This document shows positions 11,592 through 22,333 of a stretch of DNA of 64,000 bases, piece after piece. The DNA is from Chaenocephalus aceratus (Eukaryota; Chordata; Actinopteri; Perciformes; Channichthyidae): NCBI GenBank assembly GCA_023974075.1, contig CM043788.1, forward strand, positions 19,429,928 through 19,493,927. Direction: 5' to 3'. The notes under the pieces were generated by a model that was not told where the DNA came from, made no database searches, and saw only the letters and a program-made list of their open reading frames with translations. A program made the position numbers and the translations under genes. Positions within the stretch are counted from its first letter, which is position 1. Each line of letters begins with the position of its first letter.

Positions 11592-12262
11592 TACTGTGCT
11601 GTTGTTGGAGAGAAAGGGTAGCGGAAAAAAGTCTATGTTCTCCTGGTCGGGGGGGCATAGCGCCACTAGAATAGAGTAGTGGTGTCGCAAGAGGATAAGC
11701 TAGTTATCGCTTTTGGACGGTCTTCAGGCACGATCTTAGCACTTGTATACAAGGGTGGACGCGCGAGTCAAGGCGCCCCACTAGAGATAATTCCCCACCC
11801 CCTCTGAAACCTCTTAATTCGGACTAAATTGAGCTGGATGAACTTTGCTGTCACGCTGGTGTTTATTACGAGTTCATGTTTGTTTGTCTAATTGTTTGTA
11901 TGGGGGGTCTATATTGGTTTGTCTACCCGCCGTCTTGTGTATGCTTTGTAACAACTAATAATGAATCAGTCCATAGCCAGGGCAAATTAAACTAAACTTT
12001 AGTTAACTCACCAAAAGTAAATGACTTGAGACAAATAAATAATATAAAGATGTAAAGCAAAATTCTGGTAGTATAAATGTGCTGCAAAATGAAAATAAAT
12101 AGCAAAAGAGTGTTTTTATGTCCTGCATCTGAGTGTGCAGAGGAAAATGTAAACAAGAAGCACACTGTTCAGGGTGTGCGCTGTAGGTGTAAGAAGAAAA
12201 TATTGCTTTAAGAATACATTTTAAATTGTATTGCTGGTATGTTAAGATATCTTTGTGACCTT
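11592..12262. other. No gene recognised
   Basis: This is unassigned DNA between the hAT element and the gypsy LTR; only short ORFs without motifs. Confidence 0.5.
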
Positions 12263-12633
12263 TGTAACAGGCCTGGGCAGATACAGGTAAAAGTGGTAGT
12301 GAAGCAGTCACGACAGAGGCAGTGTTCAAATCCAAAAAGAGGCTTTATTGCTGTTCAACTAAAAAATACCTTTTACGATAGAAAAGCTAACGTAGCCGGG
12401 CCGCTAACCGACTTGCCAGCTTACAACTGTTTCCTCACGCTGGGAGTCTCCTGCTCCCTCCATGTGCCACACACAACTGAGCAACTCTAGGTGCTTTTGT
12501 CTCCCTTGAGGGAGTGATTAGCACCAGGTGTGAGGTCTCCCCACCTGCTCCCAATACTGTTAATTGGCAGCGGGTGGAGCCACCTATTGGGAATGTAGGT
12601 GTCTCCCACTACTCTGCCTCTCAGTCCCTTACA
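12263..12633 (-). repeat. 3' LTR of the Gmr1-like element
   Basis: The plus strand reads TGTAACAGG at the left and CCCTTACA at the right. It matches 18098-18227 plus 24829-25077 nearly base for base once the hAT is skipped. A GAAGGGGGGGGGGTG polypurine tract (minus strand) abuts it at 12634-12648. Confidence 0.92.
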
Positions 12634-12648
12634 CACCCCCCCCCCTTC

Positions 12649-14012
12649 AGTTCTGGCCGAGGAGAGGTGACCATGGTCCACAGGGCATCTCTACGGGACA
12701 GAGCATCTGCATTCCCAAGTTAAACTCTTGTAGTGAGACAAACCACCTTCCTACTTTAGCATTTGTGTCTTTTTTATTTGCCATCCAGATCAGTGGGGCA
12801 TGATCAGTTACCAGAGTGAAGTGTCGTCCCAAGAGGTAATACCGGAGGCGCTCAAGCGCCCATTTTATTGCTAGGCCTTCTTTCTCCACAGTAACATACC
12901 CTTGTTCCCTTGTGTTCAGCATCCGGCTGATGTACATGACGGGGTGTTCCTCACCGTGAACTTCCTGGGATAGTACTACTCCTATGCCCACCTCTGACGC
13001 ATCCGTCTGCACAATCATCCCCCGGCTGAAGTCTGGGGTCACCAACACCGGCCGTGCGCAGAGAGCCCTCTTAAGTCCCTCAAAGGCATGTTCAGCCTCT
13101 CCTGTCCACTTGACCATTAGCGGCTGTGAGTCTCTGGTCAGGTCTGTAAGGGGAGAGGCTACTGTGGAGAAGTTTGGGATGAAACTGCAATAGTAGGACG
13201 TCAGACCCAAGAAGGTTTTCACCTGTTTCTTTGTTGACGGCCGTGGCCAGTCCTGGATCGCCTGAACCTTCCTTTCTTGTGGTCTAACGTTGCCCCGCTC
13301 AATGGTGAAGCCCAGATACTCGGCTTCCTCCAGTCCAAGCTTGCATTTTCTTGGATTGGCTGTCAAGCCCGCCCTTCGGAGAGATTCCAGCACTGCTGCA
13401 AGCCTTATGGCTATCCCATGAGTCACTGTGGATCACAACGTCATCCAAATAGGCAGCTGCATACTCACGATGTGGCCACAGAACCTTGTCCATCAGTCTC
13501 TGGAACGTGGCTGGTGCTCCATGAAGCCCGAAGGGAAGCACAGTATATTGGTACAGCCCTGTGGGGGTGGCGAAGGCCGTCTTCTCTCTTGAGGCTGCTT
13601 CAAGTGGGACCTGCCAATACCCTTTTGTCAAGTCCAGAGTGCTGATATATCTGGCTTCCCCAAACCGATCAATCAGCTCATCTATCCTGGGCATAGGATA
13701 CGCATCAAACTTGGAGATTTCATTCAAGTTTCTGAAATCATTACAGAACCTGTTGGTTTTGTCGGGCTTAGGAACCAGAATGACAGGGCTGGTCCACTCA
13801 CTGTGAGATTCTTCAATCACCCCCATAGCCAGCATTTTCTGCACTTCTTGCTCAATGGCCACCCGTCTTACCTCCGGCACCCGTTAGGGCCGCATCTTTA
13901 CCTTTTGGCCAGGCTCTGTGTGGATTTGATGTTCCACCATCGTTGTGCGTCCAGGTCGTAGTGAGAACACGTCCAAAGTCTGCTGAACCAGTTCCTTGGT
14001 TTGTTGTAACTG
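12649..14012 (-). pseudogene. Gmr1-like pol: reverse transcriptase and RNase H
   Basis: The RT begins after a linker with the EPGQKVKMRP-type motif. It shows VLVPKPD, LDLTKGYWQVPL, PFGLHGAPATFQR and the catalytic YLDD box (near 13438-13455), then the thumb motif RRAGLTANPRKCKLG, the connection FLGLTSYY, and RNase H with TDAS and TVEKEGLAIKWA and VTDHAPL. The frame ends in the NADALSRR region followed by the polypurine tract, so RNase H is the last pol domain and no integrase follows. A TAG/indel near 13880 and a frameshift near 13430 break it. Reverse transcription would occur in cytoplasmic particles in an intact element. The upstream end rejoins IN in frame when the LINE (14013-15262) is skipped. 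Confidence 0.9.
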
Positions 14013-15262
14013 AGCTTTGGACAGCCCTGGACCGTATTGTGTATATGAATGCACCTGCCAATTACCTGAGCAAATTGGATGCTGCGTATCACAGTGCTCT
14101 GAGATTTGTCACAAATTGTAAAGCGCTTACACATCACTGTACACTCTATACCAAGGCAGGTTTACCATCACTCTCTGTACGGAGGCTCAGTCATTGGTAC
14201 ACGTTTATTTATAAAGCTTTGTTGGGTAAACTCCCGTATTATATCTGCTCTCTGATAACACAGAGAGTTGCAAGCAGCTATTGTCTGAGATCACAGGATG
14301 TAGTCTTGTTAGATGTGCCAAGAGCAAGGACTGTCTTAAGGCCCTGACACACCAAGCAGTCACCAGAGGACTAGCCGACGCTGAAGTCGGCTGTTGCCTG
14401 GCCGTGTTCTCCTGAGTTTTGGCCATGTGTCGCACGGGAACACACTGCACCGACTTCAGTGCGTGAGTGGCAATAACTCTCCTTACCAGCAGGCGGCGGT
14501 AGTGTGTATTCGTCATTCAAAAGAGGCAACAACCGGAAGACAGAGAAGAAGAAGAGTATCTTTTCTCCGTAATATCATACAGAGCTGGCCTCTTCTGGAT
14601 CAAGGTGATGAGCAGGTCTTCGTTTGCATCATTCCAGATCGCCATGATGAGATGAAAATGAATAGCAGTCTGTGTGTGCCTTCTTAAATCGTTTGTTTAC
14701 GTCCCTCACTTCCGCTTCGCTTCTCATGCACTGATTTGCTAGCTGAACAGCCAATCAGAGTGATTATTTGGTCCGACTGCCAGACCCGATGCATGGCCGA
14801 TTCAACATGTTGAATCGGCCATGCATCGGGTCTGGCAGTCCAAATAAGGCGTGTCACGGTCGACGGTGCGGGACACACCAACCTGACTACGGCGCCGCGA
14901 ATGCCCGACAGCCTCTGACGGCCTCTGACTCCCAAAATCGGGTTGGTGTGTCAGGGCCTTTAGGTAAGACAGCTTTTATGTGTGCAGCTCCACTTGCTTG
15001 GAACAATCTTCAGCAAGAATTGAAACTGAGCAATCTCATTCCTCTGCATGTTTTTAAAGCTAGGCTAAATGAAATGCTTGCTGATACAATGGGCACTTGT
15101 AAATGTCTATAACTATGTATCCTGTAAATATAATGTATAATGTCCTTTATTGTTTTATGTTTCATGTGGAACCTATATGCTGCAGGTCTCCCTTGAAAAA
15201 GAGATCTATGATCTCAATGGGACCAATCTGGTTAAATAGAGGTTTGAAATGAAATGAAAAAT
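14013..15262 (+). mobile_element. 5'-truncated L2-type LINE fragment inside the gypsy element
   Basis: The plus-strand translation gives the C-terminal part of a fish non-LTR pol (LDAAYHSALRFVTNC, GLPSLSVRRLSHW, IYKALLGKLPYY, and after the MITE APLAWNNLQQELKL and VFKARLNEM) ending at 15112. The 3' UTR has the L2-style tail GCAGGTCTCCCTTGAAAAAG, ATCTCAATGGGACC and TGGTTAAATAGAGG, then GAAATGAAATGAAAA. RT core motifs are missing, so it is a dead-on-arrival 5' truncation. The MITE at 14339-14959 interrupts the coding part. Confidence 0.85.
14339..14959. mobile_element. MITE with TTA duplication and long internal palindrome
   Basis: Termini AGGCCCTGACACACCAA and TTGGTGTGTCAGGGCCT are inverted and both sides carry TTA (14336-14338, 14960-14962), the PIF/Harbinger signature. 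Skipping the element and one TTA restores the LINE frame. Internal features: a near-perfect hairpin at about 14778-14841 with roughly 30-bp arms around AACATGTT, and a 95-bp module (about 14459-14550) also found in the hATs at 48071 and 49186. Confidence 0.88.
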
Positions 15263-16711
15263 TCAACTTCGGCCACCTCCTGGTCGGGAGAAGAGGGGAC
15301 ACAACCGGGGAACCACAACACAGCAGTGCCTCTCGGGCGTACCATTTCTTTAACAGGTTAACATGGTATATTTGGGATGGTTTGCGACGGCCAGGTTGGC
15401 GTATCTTGTAGTTGACTGGTCCCACCTTCTCTACCACTTCGTAGGGACCTTGCCACGATGCCAGGAATCTGTGTTCTGTGGTGGGGACCAGGAGAAGCAC
15501 TTTATCCCCGGGCAGGAACTCACGCGGTTGGGCACCTCTGTTATACACTTTCCTCTGGGCTTCTTGGGCTTGAGCCATGTGCTCTCTGACCATGGGCCAA
15601 ACATCTTTCATATGCGTCTGCATCATCTCTACATGCTCAATCAGGCTCCGATGGGGGCTTTGTTGCTCCTCCCAGGCTTCCTTCGCGATGTCGAGAAGTC
15701 CTCTGGGCTGTCGGCCGTACAACAGTTCGAAGGGGGAGAAACCGGTTGAAGCCTGTGGAACTTCCCTGATTGAAAACAGGACATAGGGCAGAAGCTGGTC
15801 CCAGTTACGACCATCCTTGTCAACAACCTTCTTTAACATGGATTTCAATGTCTTGTTAAAGCGTTCTACTAATCCGTCTGTCTGAGGATGGTAGACAGAT
15901 GTAAGAAGCTGCTTTATCTTGAAGAGCCTGCAGAGATATCTTGGACATGAAGGGAGTGCCTTGGTCTGTTAGCATCTCTTTAGGAATCCCAACTCGGCTG
16001 AATAGGTGAAGCAGCTCCCGTGCAATCACGCTCGTTGTCATGTTCCTCAAGGGAATGGCCTCCGGATACCTGGTTGCATAGTCAAGGATCACAAGAATAT
16101 ACTGATGTCCCCTGGCAGACTTCACCAGAGGTCCCACTAAGTCCATGGCAATGCGAGAAAACGGTACATCGATTATCGGTAGAGGTATTAGGGGATTTTT
16201 AAAGTGTGGCTTGGGACTCATCTTTTGACATTCAACACAAGTGCGACAATAATCCTCTATAGCTCTTACCACCCCTGGCCAGTGGAACCGGCTCCCAATC
16301 CGCTGCCTTGTCTTCTCAACCCCTAGGTGGGCCCCTAGGACATGGCTGTGAGCCAGATGCAACACTGTGGACACATTGTTTTGGGACAACCAACAAGTCT
16401 CTTCGCTGACCTTCAACCTCTTTGGCATAGTATAACAGATTATTTTTGATTAGGAAATGAGGACATGTAAGCTCACCTACTCCTGGAACAGGTTTTCCCT
16501 CTATTTCCGTAACATTGCTGCGTCCATGCAGCAGATTGGGGTCTTCCATCTGGGCGGTCCCGAACTGGCCCTTCAAACTTGGAAGCAATGCGACTTCACC
16601 CTCCTCATCCCCTGTACTTAGGTCTCCAGGGAAAACAACAAAAGGGTTATCATTTGCCTCGTCTGCACTGGAAGATTGGTTGCCTCTCTGCTCCTCCGGC
16701 ACAGCACACAC
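15263..16711 (-). pseudogene. Gmr1-like pol: integrase
   Basis: On the minus strand the N-terminal HHCC zinc-binding region is visible (LAHSHVLGAHLGVEKTR then CRTCVECQ), followed by the DDE core: Asp in RIAMDLVGPL, Asp in EMLTDQGTPF, and the Glu-containing LVERFNKTLK stretch read in the next frame after an indel near 15905. The C-terminal part has PYVLFSIREVPQ, GFSPFELLYGR, the GDKVLLL motif and YHVNLLKKW. Integrase inserts cDNA into the genome. The reading continues from YHVNLLKKW through WPKL straight into the RT linker once the LINE is skipped, showing that IN lies upstream of RT in one polyprotein. Confidence 0.88.
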
Positions 16712-16739
16712 AACTTTGGGGAACTGCTAAGGAGACGTA

Positions 16740-18031
16740 CCCGGGGTGGCAATTTGTCCTTTCTCTCACTTTCCTTTGGCACGCCTGGGATTTTTGGGCC
16801 TCCCCTCCTTCTGGTGCCGCAGGCGCTTGTATAGTGGGCAGTCTCGCCCCACCAAGACTGGGACTGGTAGGGAAGGAACCACCCCCACTTTCAGCTCACA
16901 GCTGCCTTTAACTGTGGTAAGGTGGATGAGGCAAGTGGGGTATAATTTAGTGTCCCCATGGACACAGGAGACGGCCACAGTCTCTTCAGATGGCAAATGG
17001 TCGAGGAGGTGGGGTTGAATGAGGGACCCCACACTTCCTGAGTCCACTAGCGCCTCTGCATCTTTTCCATTTACCTTGACTGGTATCATTTGAGCCAGGG
17101 AGCTTTCCTGTACCCAGCAAGAGTCAAGAAGGTGGCAGGGCCTTGCACCAGATGAGTGGGCGGTCGGCATTAGCTCATCCTTCCCTGGGCAGTCCCGGGC
17201 AATGTGGCCTATCTCCCCACACTGGTAGCAACGTGGTTGGCCCTCTGGCAGGTAGGACTGTCGTCGCCTTACCTCTTCGGGTTCCCATCGCGGTTCTCGT
17301 GCCCGTCTAGTCCGTGATGCTTCCCCACTGGCTTTCCGGCCCCACTCGGTGTCTGGTCGTGTGGACTTAAGCAGGTCCGCTGTGACCACGTGGCTCTCCA
17401 CTACATCAACCAACTCATCCAGACTGGCTGGATTCTGCTGGCTTGCCATTTTCTTGGTCTCATAAGGCAGAGACCGAATATATTTGTCCATCATTATCCT
17501 CTCTAAAACACTCAACTTTTCGGGGTCGCAGGTCAGCCAGGCTCTGGTTACCCGGCCTAGGTCATACAACTGGGCCCTGGCTGACAACTCTGGCTTGTAT
17601 TTCCAGTCATGGAACCACTGGGCTCTAGCTGCTAAGCTGTAGCCATACCTTTCACCAGGATTTCCCTCTTCAAGACGACGTAGACCTTTGCTTGGTCAGG
17701 AGGGAGGTCGAAGTAAGCTTGCTGTGCCGGGCCCAGGAGGAATAGTCCAACCAGATCAGCCCAGGAATCCCTTGGCCAGCCCTCTCTTTCAGCAGTGCGC
17801 TCAAAGGCTGTTAAGTAGGCCTATCTCATCACTCTCCGTCATTTTGGTGATGAATCGACCTGGGTTAGGCTGCATGGTTGCTTCCCTCTGGGTAGGAGAG
17901 GCTGCTGTTAGGCATTTTTGGACCTCCACATGGAGAAGCGCATTCTGTTTCTGCTGCTCCTGTATCATCTGCCGTTGCAGAGTCTGCTGCTCAGTAGAAA
18001 TACGCACCAACTCCCTTAGTACATCCTCCAT
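16740..18031 (-). pseudogene. Gmr1-like gag with CCHC knuckle, and aspartic protease
   Basis: The likely start is a Met at about 18031 (MEDVLRELVRIS), followed by a Gln-rich coiled stretch, the PNPGRFITKMTESDE motif, a frameshifted capsid region, and a helical segment (SVLERIMMDKYIRSLPYE, then NPASLDELVDVVESH) resembling the part of Gmr1-like gag from which vertebrate SCAN domains are reported to derive. The CCHC knuckle CYQCGEIGHIARDC lies near 17190-17232, and the retropepsin motif LVDSGSVGS (DSG active site) near 17035-17055. Frameshifts between about 17801 and 17587 break the frame. The product would form the retrotransposon particle and process its polyprotein. Confidence 0.88.
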
Positions 18032-18097
18032 CTTGAAACCGAAATACACTAACTGCAACACCACCACTAGAGTCCTTAGGCCCGCATTCTCCACCAG

Positions 18098-18227
18098 TGT
18101 AACAGGCCGAGGCAGATAAAGAGAAAAGTGGGAGTGAAGCAGTCACGACAGAGGCAGTGTTCAAATCCAAAAAGAGGCTTTATTGCTGTTCAACTAAAAA
18201 ATACCTTTTACGATAGAAAGGCTAACG
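18098..18227 (-). repeat. 5' LTR of the Gmr1-like element, inner part
   Basis: Matches 12263-12390 of the other LTR, then stops at GGCTAACG where the hAT at 18228-24828 begins. The remaining LTR sequence resumes at 24829. Confidence 0.92.
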
Positions 18228-18516
18228 TAGTGATAGCAGTTTGACACTGAAGCTTCGAACGGAGCTTCAACCCTGGACTTCCTATTCCATAGAAGCAGTG
18301 CTTCGAAGCTTGCTTCAAATCACGTGACATGTGATGTCCGAAGCAGCAACTGCTTCAAGTCACGTGACATGTGACGTCCGAACCAGCAACTGCTTCATTT
18401 CCTGAATGAATCAACTCACTGGTTCGCCGTCCAATCAGGTGATTCAATGCACTGCCTCGTCTCGATTCTGACTGGTTGAAACTGTTTGAATTTGAGCGTC
18501 ACTTAGTAAGTGACAC

Positions 18517-18526
18517 TTTATAACCG
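18517..18526 (+). promoter_or_regulatory. TATA-like box of the hAT transposase gene
   Basis: CTTTATAACC lies about 95 bp upstream of the proposed ATG at 18618. The same ACTTTATAACCGCTC occurs in the partial second copy near 24208, which supports selection for it in the family. Confidence 0.5.
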
Positions 18527-18617
18527 CTCAAAAAAATGCACAATTTGGCAATCTGTGGGATTGTCGTCGTAGTTTGCCTTGTTGCTGTTGAGTTGTTAGT
18601 ATTGCGTTTGGATCATT

Positions 18618-21600
18618 ATGGAGCCAGCCAGGAAGAGAAGTCGTTCTGGGATGTGGGATCACTTCAATCTGATTGCGCATGATAAGGTAGGTCAACTACA
18701 GTATTATAGCTATGGTTTATCTCAAATCTATATTAAGTAGCATTAAAGTACAATTATGTATATGATCAATGTAGCCATTAGGCTATAGCTTTATAGACTG
18801 AAATTGCATTTTTATTTACAAATGCCTTTCTCTACAGGTCCAGTGCTTGGTGTGTTCAACTGAACTGAAGTATCATGGGAATACTTCCTCCATGATTAGG
18901 CACTTCACTGCCAAACATGGAGCTGCTGTGAACCAGGGGAACATACATGGTGTGTATTATATTATTATTAACTAGTAACACTAACACAGTAAGTAACAGT
19001 AACACTATGACTGTATTCCATAACTCACAAGTCTACTTCTTTTGAGTGCAATTTCACATAAATCCTTATTTGCTTTTTGTTTTTATTCTTTGTCTTTATT
19101 TCTTTGTCTTAGTGGACCGGAAGCGAGAGCTGGATGGGGCTCTTGTGAATATGGTGGTGAAAGACTCGCAGCCTTTTTCCATCGTGGATGACTGTGGCTT
19201 CAAGGAGCTTGTGGCCTTGCTTGATCCTAGATACACTCTTCCATCCAGACGGGTTCTAAAGGAGATGGTGGTCAAGCGCTATGAGGAGGAGAAGACGAAG
19301 GCCAAGGCTGTCATGCAGAGGGTAGAGGCAGTGAGCCTGACTGCTGATATGTGGACCTCCATTAATATGGACGCATATCTAGCCGTGACCTGCCATTATG
19401 TGGATGACTCTGCGAAGCTGGCCACAGTGCTTTTGGGAGTGCTGCCTTTCCCTGAAGCTCATGCAGCGGTTACCATCACTGCTGCAATGAGGTCTCTCAT
19501 GGAGGAATGGGGCACTGAAGGCAAAGTGACCTCAATTGTGACGGATGCAGGAGCAAATATGGTTGCCTCTGTCAGAAGTTTAAATCTAAGACATGCACTT
19601 TGCTTTGCTCATTCACTAAATTTAGTGGTGAAGAAATCTCTGGATGCAACTCCTGGCCTACAAGACCTACGCACAAGGGCTAGAAAAGTAGTCACGTTCT
19701 TTAAAACCAGCACAACAGCAAAAGAGAAGCTCAGAGAATTTCAGGAGCAGATGAATCGCCCTGTGCTGAAGCTCATTCAGGAAGTGGACACCCGCTGGAA
19801 CAGCACCTACCTAATGCTACAACGCCTTTTCAAAGAGAGGCAGTCAGTGGGGGCAGCTCTTGCGATGCTGAAAACAGATGTGAGACCTCTGTCCTCTGAA
19901 GACTATGAAACAGCAGATGCATGCCTGCAATTGCTCTCCCCCTTTTTCCAGGCAACAGTGGAACTCTCCGAGGAGAAGAGAGTCTCAGGATCCAAGATCA
20001 TCCCAATGACGAAAATGTTAATGCTATACTTGTACGACACAATTGGAAAAACAAGCCACGACACAGCAAAACTACTGAGACAGAACATGGTGTCAAATAT
20101 GCAAAACAAGTTTGACACCACCGAGTGCCAAACTGCATTGACCCTGTCAACACTGTTGGATCCTAGATTCAAAACTATTGGATTCTACAATCAAGTACAG
20201 GCAGCGGTATCAGTTAAACGACTGACAGCATTTTGCACACAACTGAGGAAAAACGCACAACCTGACACACCTACAGAAGAACTATGGGCTCAGAACAGTC
20301 TCATAATACACACATGCACACAGAAGGATTCAAACTTGTATTTCCGGATCCATACTTGTGTTTTTCAATACACACACAAATGTATTCCGTTTCATATACA
20401 TGTAAATAAAATCCAAATACAGAAAAAAGTTTTACATATGTATTTTTGATCCTCACTTATTAGTTTCCCTTTTAAATCCCCTGAACCTGCAAACACAAAC
20501 AGCGTTCTGTGCACGGATCGCTTTGCATTCGTGTGTGGGTTTTTTGAGACTCCCCTGATGGTCAGCCGATTCGTACTTGTAATTTGTTCTATCTATAGCC
20601 AATCAGATGTCTCCTTCATTCTAAACCAATCACACGAGCGCGCCCCCACGAGGGTAAGATTACTTCATATACGCATTTTGCGCAGTCCGGTCAGCTCGCT
20701 AAACAGAGGGAGGAGCATCAGGCTCATGCAGAGCAGCGTGTCTCCATCAGACTCAGCAGCTGATCTGATCTCTCTCTCGCGTCCGGTTATACTTCACTCG
20801 CGTTTATGTCCATATCGATCAGATCCAGCTCTCCTGATCGGCCTTTATAGAGAGCACCGAACTATTAAGAGTGAATATCGGCCGATAATGACCGGCGGGG
20901 CTCCCCCCGTTAACAGGTCACTGTCTAGCACTGGCTTCGGAGTGCACTGATCGATTAGGCGAAGCTAACCTGTAGCTGCTCCCTCCACACTCACAACAAC
21001 TTCATACAGACATAAATAAAGCAGCTGTATTCGCCATACAGGAAACACACATTTAAAACGGTTTTGCCTGCCGTTTTTGTGTACACAAGCATTCATCAAT
21101 GGTTTGGAAAGTGGCGCTGTACCTTAATAATATAAAGGCTTGTATTTGCGTGCATTTTCTGTTCGGAAAGTGGCGCTGTACTGAGAGTGGAGATGTCCTG
21201 ACATTAGCGCCTGCAGGCAGGCTCCATGGAGCTGTCAGCTCCGGACTGCGCAAAATGCGTACATGAAGCACTACGTCATGAACGCAAGAAATCTACCCTC
21301 GTGGGGGCGCGCTCATGTGATTGGCTTAGAATTGAGGAGACATCTGATTGGCTATAGATAGAAATAATTACAAGTACGAATCGGCTGACCGTCAGGGGAG
21401 TCTCAAAAAACCCACACACGAATGCACAGCGATCCGTGCACAGAAAGCGGTTTGTGTTTGCAGGTTCAGAGGATTTAAACGGAAAACAAATATGTGAGGA
21501 TCAAAAATACACATGTAAAACCTTTTTCTGTATTTGGATTTTATTTACATGTATATGAAACGGAATACATTTGTGTGTGCATTGAAAAACACAAGTGTGG

Positions 21601-22203
21601 ATCCGAAAATACAAGTTTGAATCCTTTTGCGGATCATGAAATACAAGTGTGAATCCTTCTGTGCGCATGTGTGTATTATGAGACTGTTCTGAGCCCATAA
21701 AGAACAGCCCTCCACATCAGCTCAACCGGTACCAGCAAATGTTGACAATCCATCATCCACAGGTAATGTTATAAATAGTTAATTGATAAAATGCAGGACA
21801 AAATAAGTATAAGTAAAAAAAAAAATACACATTGAAACCTTTCAGTACTGGTGATTACAGTCATGTTTGTCTTTCAGGTCTTAACCTTTGGGAAACTCTG
21901 GACAGAGATGCTTCTGAAGCGAGGACAGCAAGGAATGCCACAGCAGATGCCACAGTGGAGGTGCAGCGGTACATGACTGATCCACCGCTGGAAAGATCGA
22001 AAGACCCACTGGCATACTGGGTGGACCATCAAAATGTGTATCCCAATCTGTTCAAACTGGCGAAACTATTTTTATGCATGCCAGCATCATCGGTTCCATC
22101 TGAGCGAGTGTTTTCAAAATGTGGGGAAATTGTAAGCAAGAAAAGAAATCGGCTTAATCCAAAAACTGTTGAAAAAATTATGTTCCTGAATAAAAATCTT
22201 TGA
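18618..22203 (+). CDS. BED-finger hAT transposase, exon 3 split by a foldback insertion
   Basis: Proposed exons: 18618-18686, 18838-18949, 19113-21762 (less the insertion 20283-21705) and 21878-22203, all with GT/AG boundaries and matching phases. Exons 1-2 encode a BED zinc finger (WDHF, then CLVC and HFTAKH). Exon 3 holds the RNase H-fold core: LTADMWTS with the first Asp near 19345, VTDAGANMV with the second near 19545, CFAHSLNLVV, then TRWNSTYLML and STLLDPRFK. Exon 4 is the hAT C-terminal dimerisation region (YWVDHQ, LAKLFLCMPASSVPSERVFS, NRLNPKTVEKIMFL). The protein would cut and paste the element in the nucleus. No stop or frameshift remains once the foldback element is skipped, so the gene was probably intact when that element landed. 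As it stands the frame is broken at 20283. Confidence 0.88.
20283..21699. mobile_element. Foldback element with ~400-bp terminal inverted repeats
   Basis: The first ~410 bp (20283-20693) recur inverted at about 21240-21699, starting TATGGGCTCAGAACAG and ending CTGTTCTGAGCCCATA. AAGAAC flanks both sides (20277-20282 and 21700-21705). Deleting the element and one AAGAAC restores the transposase frame. The arms contain tandem GGATTCAAACTTGTATTT-type motifs. The centre carries the signature GTACTGAGAGTGGAGATG ... CCTGCAGGCAGGCTCC, also found in the inverted repeats of the Ulp1 segment at 50396-55198. No coding region. A 6-bp duplication does not fit hAT; superfamily unknown. Confidence 0.88.
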
Positions 22204-22333
22204 GTGTTCCCCATCCCACATGAACACCCCCTGCCAAAGTTACACAAGCGCACCATAATGTATGCCATATTTTCCCAGAACCCTCTCCTCAATAACACAA
22301 TACACGCATTCATCCATCTTTATTTGTAAATGA

